From an uncultured Clostridia bacterium (lineage in GTDB: Bacteria; Bacillota; Clostridia; Oscillospirales; Acutalibacteraceae): DNA of 8,562 bases. The notes under the pieces are model-generated. The model had not been told where the DNA came from, did no database searches, and was given only the letters and a program-made list of their open reading frames with translations. The stretch lies in the NCBI GenBank assembly GCA_947626485.1, contig CANQSG010000084.1, positions 1 to 8,562 on the forward strand. The letters run 5' to 3'. Each line of letters starts with the position of its first letter. Positions within the stretch are counted from its first letter, which is position 1. A program made the position numbers and the translations under genes. Positions 5,167 through 8,562 of this stretch are shown piece after piece.

Positions 5167-5594
5167 TGTTGATGCCGAAGCGCGTGAAATATCGCCGCGT
5201 GCAGCGCGGCCGCCTGACCGGGAAAGCCACCCGCGGCGTCACCGTCTCGCACGGCGATTACGGCCTGCAGGCGCTTGAGCCGGCCTGGATCACCTCGAAT
5301 CAGATCGAAGCCGCCCGTATCGCCATGACCCGCTACATCAAGCGCGGCGGGCAGGTCTGGATCAAAATTTTCCCCGACAAGCCGATCACCGAAAAGCCTG
5401 CCGAGACCCGCATGGGTTCCGGTAAAGGTTCGCCCGAATACTGGGTCGCCGTGGTAAAACCCGGCCGCGTCATGTTCGAGATCGGCGGCGTCAGTGAGGA
5501 ACAGGCGCGCGAGGCCATGCGTCTTGCCGCCAACAAGCTGCCGATCAAGTGCAAGTTTATCGCAAAGCAGGAAATGGGTGGTGAGCAGGCATGA
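5166..5594 (+). CDS. rplP: 50S ribosomal protein L16
   Basis: The 142-residue product is L16, which contacts the A-site tRNA on the 50S subunit. The start MLMPKRVKYRRVQRGR is close to the usual MLxPKRxKYRR. The conserved RMGSGKGSPEYWVAVVKPGR follows. Arg82 here corresponds to the E. coli Arg81 that is hydroxylated in that species, but no claim is made for modification here. Starting at ATG 5166 rather than the in-frame ATG 5172 keeps the family N-terminus. AAGGAGG (5150-5156), inside the end of rpsC, is 9 nt upstream. The gene overlaps rpmC by four bases (ATGA, 5591-5594). Confidence 0.97.
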   Translation: MLMPKRVKYRRVQRGRLTGKATRGVTVSHGDYGLQALEPAWITSNQIEAARIAMTRYIKRGGQVWIKIFPDKPITEKPAETRMGSGKGSPEYWVAVVKPGRVMFEIGGVSEEQAREAMRLAANKLPIKCKFIAKQEMGGEQA

Positions 5595-5797
5595 AAGCCA
5601 AGGAAATCAGAGAAAAGTCGATGCCCGAACTGAAAGAGCAGCTGGCGAAGCTGAAGGAAGAGCTTTTCAACCTGCGGTTCCAACACGCCATCAACCAGCT
5701 TGACAATCCCATGCGCATTGCCGCCGTCAAAAAGGACATCGCCCGCGTGCAGACCGTGATCCGCGAGCTCGAGCTCCAAGACGGCGCGAACGCGTGA
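5591..5797 (+). CDS. rpmC: 50S ribosomal protein L29
   Basis: The 68-residue product is L29, a small two-helix protein beside L23 at the tunnel exit. Its sequence is a typical helical hairpin: MKAKEIREKSMPELKEQL, then LKEELFNLRFQHAINQLDNP, then a second helix containing RIAAVKKDIARVQTVIREL. The length is normal. The start ATG overlaps the rplP stop as ATGA, and only a weak Shine-Dalgarno-like GGTGGTGAG (5577-5585) lies upstream. Translation probably depends on ribosomes ending rplP. The stop TGA is at 5795-5797, and rpsQ starts 20 nt later. Confidence 0.96.
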   Translation: MKAKEIREKSMPELKEQLAKLKEELFNLRFQHAINQLDNPMRIAAVKKDIARVQTVIRELELQDGANA

Positions 5798-5817
5798 GAA
5801 AGGGAGGCAGAGAGCTA

Positions 5818-6075
5818 ATGAGCGAAAGAAACCTTCGGAAAACCAGAACGGGTCGGGTCGTCAGCGACAAGATGGACAAAACCGTCGTCGTGGCGATCGC
5901 GGACAACGTCAAACATCCGCTTTACGGAAAGATCATCAAAAACACCATTCGGCTGAAAGCACACGACGAGGACAACGCCTGCAAGGTCGGCGACCGCGTC
6001 CTCGTGATGGAGACAAGACCGTTGTCGAAAGATAAGAGATGGCGCGTCGTCGAAATCATCGAAAAGGCGAAATAA
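5818..6075 (+). CDS. rpsQ: 30S ribosomal protein S17
   Basis: The 85-residue product is S17, a primary 16S rRNA-binding protein with an OB fold. The core TGRVVSDKMDKTVVVAI is the classic S17 signature, followed by HPLYGKIIKNT and the loop with KVGDRVLVMETRPLSKDKRWRVVEI. A GTG at 5794 is in frame and would give 93 residues. ATG 5818 fits the family length and has AGGGAGG at 5801-5807, 10 nt upstream, so it is chosen. In the longer version that Shine-Dalgarno would lie inside the gene. Confidence 0.96.
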   Translation: MSERNLRKTRTGRVVSDKMDKTVVVAIADNVKHPLYGKIIKNTIRLKAHDEDNACKVGDRVLVMETRPLSKDKRWRVVEIIEKAK

Positions 6076-6099
6076 GCCGTTGACAAGGAGGAACACACT

Positions 6100-6468
6100 G
6101 TGATTCAACAACAGAGTTACCTCAAGGTTGCCGACAACACCGGTGCAAAGGAACTGATGTGCATCCGGGTTCTGGGCGGCTCCAAAAGGAGGTATGCCAA
6201 CATCGGCGACGTCATCGTGGCTTCGGTCAAAAAGGCCGCACCGGGCGGTACGGTCAAGAAGGGCGATGTCGTAAAGGCGGTTGTGGTTCGTTCCGCAAAA
6301 GGCCTGCGCCGCAATGACGGCACATATATCAGATTCGACGAAAATGCGGCGGTGCTCATCCGCGACGATAAAAACCCGCGCGGCACCCGCATCTTCGGGC
6401 CGGTCGCCCGGGAGCTGCGCGAGAAGGACTATCTCAAGATCCTCTCGCTGGCGCCCGAAGTGCTTTGA
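6100..6468 (+). CDS. rplN: 50S ribosomal protein L14
   Basis: The 122-residue product is L14, at the 50S interface where it contacts 16S rRNA and where the silencing factor RsfS binds. The start is GTG at 6100, with AAGGAGG at 6085-6091, 8 nt upstream. It is the only gene in the operon with a clear non-ATG start. The N-terminus MIQQQSYLKVADNTGAKE is nearly invariant, and the conserved RVLGGSKRRYANIGDVIVASVK, RFDENAAVLI and GTRIFGPVARELR segments follow. The length is exactly typical. The stop TGA (6466-6468) lies 14 nt before the rplX start and overlaps an unused in-frame ATG at 6468. Confidence 0.98.
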   Translation: MIQQQSYLKVADNTGAKELMCIRVLGGSKRRYANIGDVIVASVKKAAPGGTVKKGDVVKAVVVRSAKGLRRNDGTYIRFDENAAVLIRDDKNPRGTRIFGPVARELREKDYLKILSLAPEVL

Positions 6469-6482
6469 TGGAGGTACGGACA

Positions 6483-6806
6483 ATGAACACGCTTCATGTG
6501 AAAACCGGCGATACCGTGATGCTCATCAGCGGCGACAAAAAGGACCGCGGCAAGACCGGCAAGGTGCTTGAGGTCAGCCCAAAGGAGAAGAAGGTCATCG
6601 TCGAGGGGCTCAACAAGGTCAAAAAACACGTCAAGCCCCGCAAGGCCGGCGATCCCTCCGGCATCATCGAGACCGAAGGCGCGATCTACGCCTCGAAGGT
6701 CATGCTTGTCTGCCCGAAGTGCAACAAGCCGACCCGCATCGCGCACAAGGTCTACGCCGACGGGAAAAAAGACCGCCAGTGCAAGAAATGCAAAGAGACC
6801 TTTTAA
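6483..6806 (+). CDS. rplX: 50S ribosomal protein L24 (four-cysteine form)
   Basis: The 107-residue product is L24, one of two assembly-initiating 50S proteins, located near the tunnel exit. It opens with MNTLHVKTGDTVMLISG and a KOW-type segment including GDKKDRGKTGKV (residues 17-28). The C-terminal part has two CxxC pairs, C77/C80 and C100/C103, separated by a basic loop, and could bind zinc. Many clostridial L24 proteins carry such cysteines, while others have lost them. In-frame starts at TTG 6465 and ATG 6468 are rejected because GGAGG (6470-6474) lies 8 nt before ATG 6483 and inside the longer versions. An 18-nt gap precedes rplE. Confidence 0.96.
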   Translation: MNTLHVKTGDTVMLISGDKKDRGKTGKVLEVSPKEKKVIVEGLNKVKKHVKPRKAGDPSGIIETEGAIYASKVMLVCPKCNKPTRIAHKVYADGKKDRQCKKCKETF

Positions 6807-6824
6807 GTGAGGAGGACATGACAG

Positions 6825-7364
6825 ATGGCAAGGCTTAGGGACGAATATAAACAGAATATCGCTCCTGCGCTGATGACAAAGTTTGCCTACAAGAGCGTCA
6901 TGCAGATTCCGAAGCTCGATAAGGTTGTCATTAACGTAGGCTGCGGCGACGCCCGCGACAATTCGAAGGTGATCGATGCGATCACCTCCGACCTCAGCAT
7001 GATCACCGGCCAGAAACCGGTCGTCTGCAAGGCGCGCAAGTCCGTCGCGAATTTCAAACTCCGCGAGGGAATGCCCATCGGCGTCAAGGTGACGCTGCGG
7101 GGCGACAAGATGTATGAATTTGTCGACCGGTTGTTCAGCGCCGCGCTTCCCCGCGTGCGCGACTTCCGCGGCATCAATCCCAACTCGTTCGACGGTCGGG
7201 GCAATTACTCGATGGGCGTCAAGGAACAGCTGATCTTCCCGGAGATCGATTACGATAAGATCGACAAGGTGCGCGGCATGGACATCATCTTCGTGACGAC
7301 CGCGCAGACCGACGAGGAAGGCCGCGAGCTGCTGACGCTGCTCGGCGCCCCGTTCGCGAGATAA
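6825..7364 (+). CDS. rplE: 50S ribosomal protein L5
   Basis: The 179-residue product is L5, which binds 5S rRNA in the central protuberance and contacts the P-site tRNA. Conserved parts are MARLRDEYKQNIAPALM, VMQIPKLDKVVINVG, the P-loop region TGQKPVVCKARKSVANFKLREG, and GRGNYSMGVKEQLIFPEIDYDKIDK. The family length is normal. ATG 6825 has GAGGAGG at 6809-6815, 9 nt upstream. An ATG at 6818 is out of frame. The stop TAA (7362-7364) overlaps the Shine-Dalgarno of rpsZ. The gene lies at the usual spc-operon place after rplX. Confidence 0.98.
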   Translation: MARLRDEYKQNIAPALMTKFAYKSVMQIPKLDKVVINVGCGDARDNSKVIDAITSDLSMITGQKPVVCKARKSVANFKLREGMPIGVKVTLRGDKMYEFVDRLFSAALPRVRDFRGINPNSFDGRGNYSMGVKEQLIFPEIDYDKIDKVRGMDIIFVTTAQTDEEGRELLTLLGAPFAR

Positions 7365-7376
7365 GGAGATGGAATT

Positions 7377-7562
7377 ATGGCGAAAACATCGATGAAGGTC
7401 AAGCAGGCGCGCCCTGCGAAATTTTCGACCAGAGCATACAACAGATGTAAAATCTGCGGACGCCCGCACGCTTATCTTCGCAAATACGGTATCTGCCGTA
7501 TCTGCTTCAGGGAGCTGGCCTACAAGGGCGAAATCCCGGGTGTGAAGAAGTCCAGCTGGTAA
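7377..7562 (+). CDS. rpsZ: 30S ribosomal protein S14, zinc-binding type Z
   Basis: The 61-residue product is the short, zinc-binding form of S14 (also named rpsN type Z), in the 30S head. The zinc ribbon is complete: C24-x-x-C27, twelve residues, then C40-x-x-C43. It ends GVKKSSW, the standard C-terminus. Many Gram-positive bacteria keep this zinc form in the spc operon, and some carry a second zinc-free S14 elsewhere that is used under zinc starvation. None is seen in this window. ATG 7377 has AAGGAG at 7363-7368, 8 nt upstream, sharing bases with the rplE stop codon. Confidence 0.98.
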   Translation: MAKTSMKVKQARPAKFSTRAYNRCKICGRPHAYLRKYGICRICFRELAYKGEIPGVKKSSW

Positions 7563-7591
7563 ACAGATTACGCAAAGGAGGTTGACTGCAA

Positions 7592-7990
7592 ATGCAAATC
7601 ACCGACACCATCGCCGACATGCTGACGCGCATCCGCAACGCCAGCACGGCGAAGCATGATTCGGTCGATATCCCCGCCTCGAACGTCAAGAAGGCCATCG
7701 CGCAGATTCTGCTCGACGAGGGATATATTAGCAGCTTCCAGGTCGTCGAAGACGGGAAGCAGGGCGTAATTCGCGTCACGCTGAAGTACGGCCCGAACAA
7801 ATCGCAGGTTATTACCGGACTGCGTAGAGTTTCCAAGCCCGGTCTGCGCATTTACACCAACGTGGAGGATATGCCCAAGGTCATGAAGGGCTTAGGCATC
7901 GCGATCCTCTCCACCTCAAAGGGGATCATGACGGACAAAGAGGCGCGCAAGGCCAACGTCGGCGGCGAAGTCCTCGCGTTCGTCTGGTAA
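7592..7990 (+). CDS. rpsH: 30S ribosomal protein S8
   Basis: The 132-residue product is S8, a primary 16S rRNA-binding protein. In E. coli it also represses the spc operon by binding its mRNA near rplE. The start MQITDTIADMLTRIRNA is characteristic, and the signature STSKGIMTD lies at residues 107-115, followed by KANVGGEVLAFVW. ATG 7592 has AAAGGAGG at 7574-7581, 10 nt upstream. I did not find an obvious S8-like mRNA target near rplX/rplE by eye. The stop TAA (7988-7990) is the beginning of the rplF Shine-Dalgarno. Confidence 0.98.
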   Translation: MQITDTIADMLTRIRNASTAKHDSVDIPASNVKKAIAQILLDEGYISSFQVVEDGKQGVIRVTLKYGPNKSQVITGLRRVSKPGLRIYTNVEDMPKVMKGLGIAILSTSKGIMTDKEARKANVGGEVLAFVW

Positions 7991-8003
7991 GGAGGAAAGT
8001 GGA

Positions 8004-8552
8004 ATGTCTCGTATAGGAAAGAAACCGATCGCGGTCCCTGCCGGCGTCGACGTGAAGATCAACGGCAGCGAGGTGACGGTCAAGGGTCCGAAGGGCACCC
8101 TGACCCACAGCTTCCGCCCGGAGATCTCGATCGCGCTGGAGGGCAGCGAAATCATCGTGTCCCGCCCCTCCGATCAGAAAGAACACCGCGCGCTGCACGG
8201 CCTGACCCGCTCGCTGATCGCGAACATGGTCGAAGGCGTCACCAACGGCTTCAAGAAGGAGCTGGAGGTCAACGGCGTCGGCTACCGTGCCGCAAAGCAG
8301 GGCAAGGATCTTGTGATGAACCTCGGGTTCTCGCATCAGGTCGTCGTCCCGGAGGTGCCCGGCATCACCATCGAGGTGCCGAATCCCAACGCCATCGTGA
8401 TTTCCGGTCCCGATAAGCAGCAGGTCGGCCAGTTCGCCGCCGAGGTGCGCGAGAAGCGTCCGCCCGAACCCTATAAGGGCAAAGGCATCAAGTACGCCTC
8501 CGAGCACATCCGCCGCAAGGAAGGCAAGGCCGGTAAGGGCGCAAAGAAGTAA
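8004..8552 (+). CDS. rplF: 50S ribosomal protein L6
   Basis: The 182-residue product is L6, near the GTPase-associated centre and the base of the L7/L12 stalk. The start MSRIGKKPIAVPAGVDVKI is standard. The two related domains are visible, with VNGVGYRAAKQGKDLVMNLGFSH at the start of the second half and the conserved GPDKQQVGQFAAEVREKRPPEPYKGKGI near the C-terminus. The tail is very basic (RRKEGKAGKGAKK). ATG 8004 has TAAGGAGG at 7988-7995, 8 nt upstream. The gene is complete, with stop TAA at 8550-8552. Confidence 0.98.
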   Translation: MSRIGKKPIAVPAGVDVKINGSEVTVKGPKGTLTHSFRPEISIALEGSEIIVSRPSDQKEHRALHGLTRSLIANMVEGVTNGFKKELEVNGVGYRAAKQGKDLVMNLGFSHQVVVPEVPGITIEVPNPNAIVISGPDKQQVGQFAAEVREKRPPEPYKGKGIKYASEHIRRKEGKAGKGAKK

Positions 8553-8555
8553 GGT

Positions 8556-8562
8556 AAGGAGT
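8556..8562 (+). promoter_or_regulatory. Ribosome binding site of the next gene (expected rplR)
   Basis: AAGGAG (8556-8561) follows the rplF stop codon by three bases, and the window ends there. In this operon order the next gene is normally rplR (L18), so this is probably its Shine-Dalgarno sequence. The start codon lies outside the window. Confidence 0.7.

Noticed and set aside
6080..6108. Consensus TTGACA before rplN as an internal promoter
   Set aside because: There is no TATAAT-like box at the right distance, and any transcript would start after the rplN Shine-Dalgarno.
6429..7469. Antisense open frame (346 codons) across rplX, rplE and rpsZ
   Set aside because: It is a shadow of three confirmed ribosomal-protein genes and has no independent evidence.
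1..8562. A novel multi-gene system, mobile element, CRISPR array or tRNA in the window
   Set aside because: All genes from 958 onward are standard ribosomal proteins in standard order. There are no spaced repeats, transposase or integrase genes, or tRNA-like folds that I could find by eye.

Overview
This window holds the first 17 genes of a fused S10–spc ribosomal-protein operon, all on the + strand: rpsJ, rplC, rplD, rplW, rplB, rpsS, rplV, rpsC, rplP, rpmC, rpsQ, rplN, rplX, rplE, rpsZ (rpsN type Z), rpsH and rplF. Every product is recognisable from conserved motifs and has normal family length. The GC-rich sequence, strong AGGAGG-type ribosome binding sites, a zinc-ribbon S14 of the short Gram-positive type, and the wording of L2, L3 and L16 suggest a GC-rich member of the Clostridia, possibly Oscillospirales. 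That placement is an inference from protein style, with no database search.

Layout. Bases 1-476 are the 3' end of an unrelated gene for a membrane-anchored protein with a large extracytoplasmic part. Bases 477-957 hold no gene. They contain, in order: a short tandem repeat (AAGAGTG x3) with a small hairpin; two back-to-back terminator-like hairpins (535-563 and 568-594); a strong promoter with phased A/T tracts, a -35 TTGCAA, a 17-nt spacer and an extended -10 TGCTATGAT (614-675); and a structured mRNA leader of about 275 nt before rpsJ (start 958). Bases 958-8552 are the operon, with gaps of mostly 12-30 nt or 1-4 nt overlaps. The exceptions are the 54-nt rpsJ-rplC gap with one perfect hairpin and the 103-nt rplW-rplB gap with three consecutive hairpins. 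The window ends just after rplF, at the ribosome binding site of the next gene (expected rplR, L18).

How it works together. One transcript from the promoter at about 682 would supply small- and large-subunit proteins in the order used by most bacteria. Overlapping stop and start codons (rplD/rplW, rpsC/rplP, rplP/rpmC) and stop codons built into the next Shine-Dalgarno sequence (rplV/rpsC, rplE/rpsZ, rpsH/rplF) suggest translational coupling. The least explained content is RNA structure: the rpsJ leader has a possible attenuator with a competing antiterminator pairing, and the rplW-rplB spacer looks like an internal structured leader. No mobile element, CRISPR array, tRNA, rRNA or unknown multi-gene system is visible.
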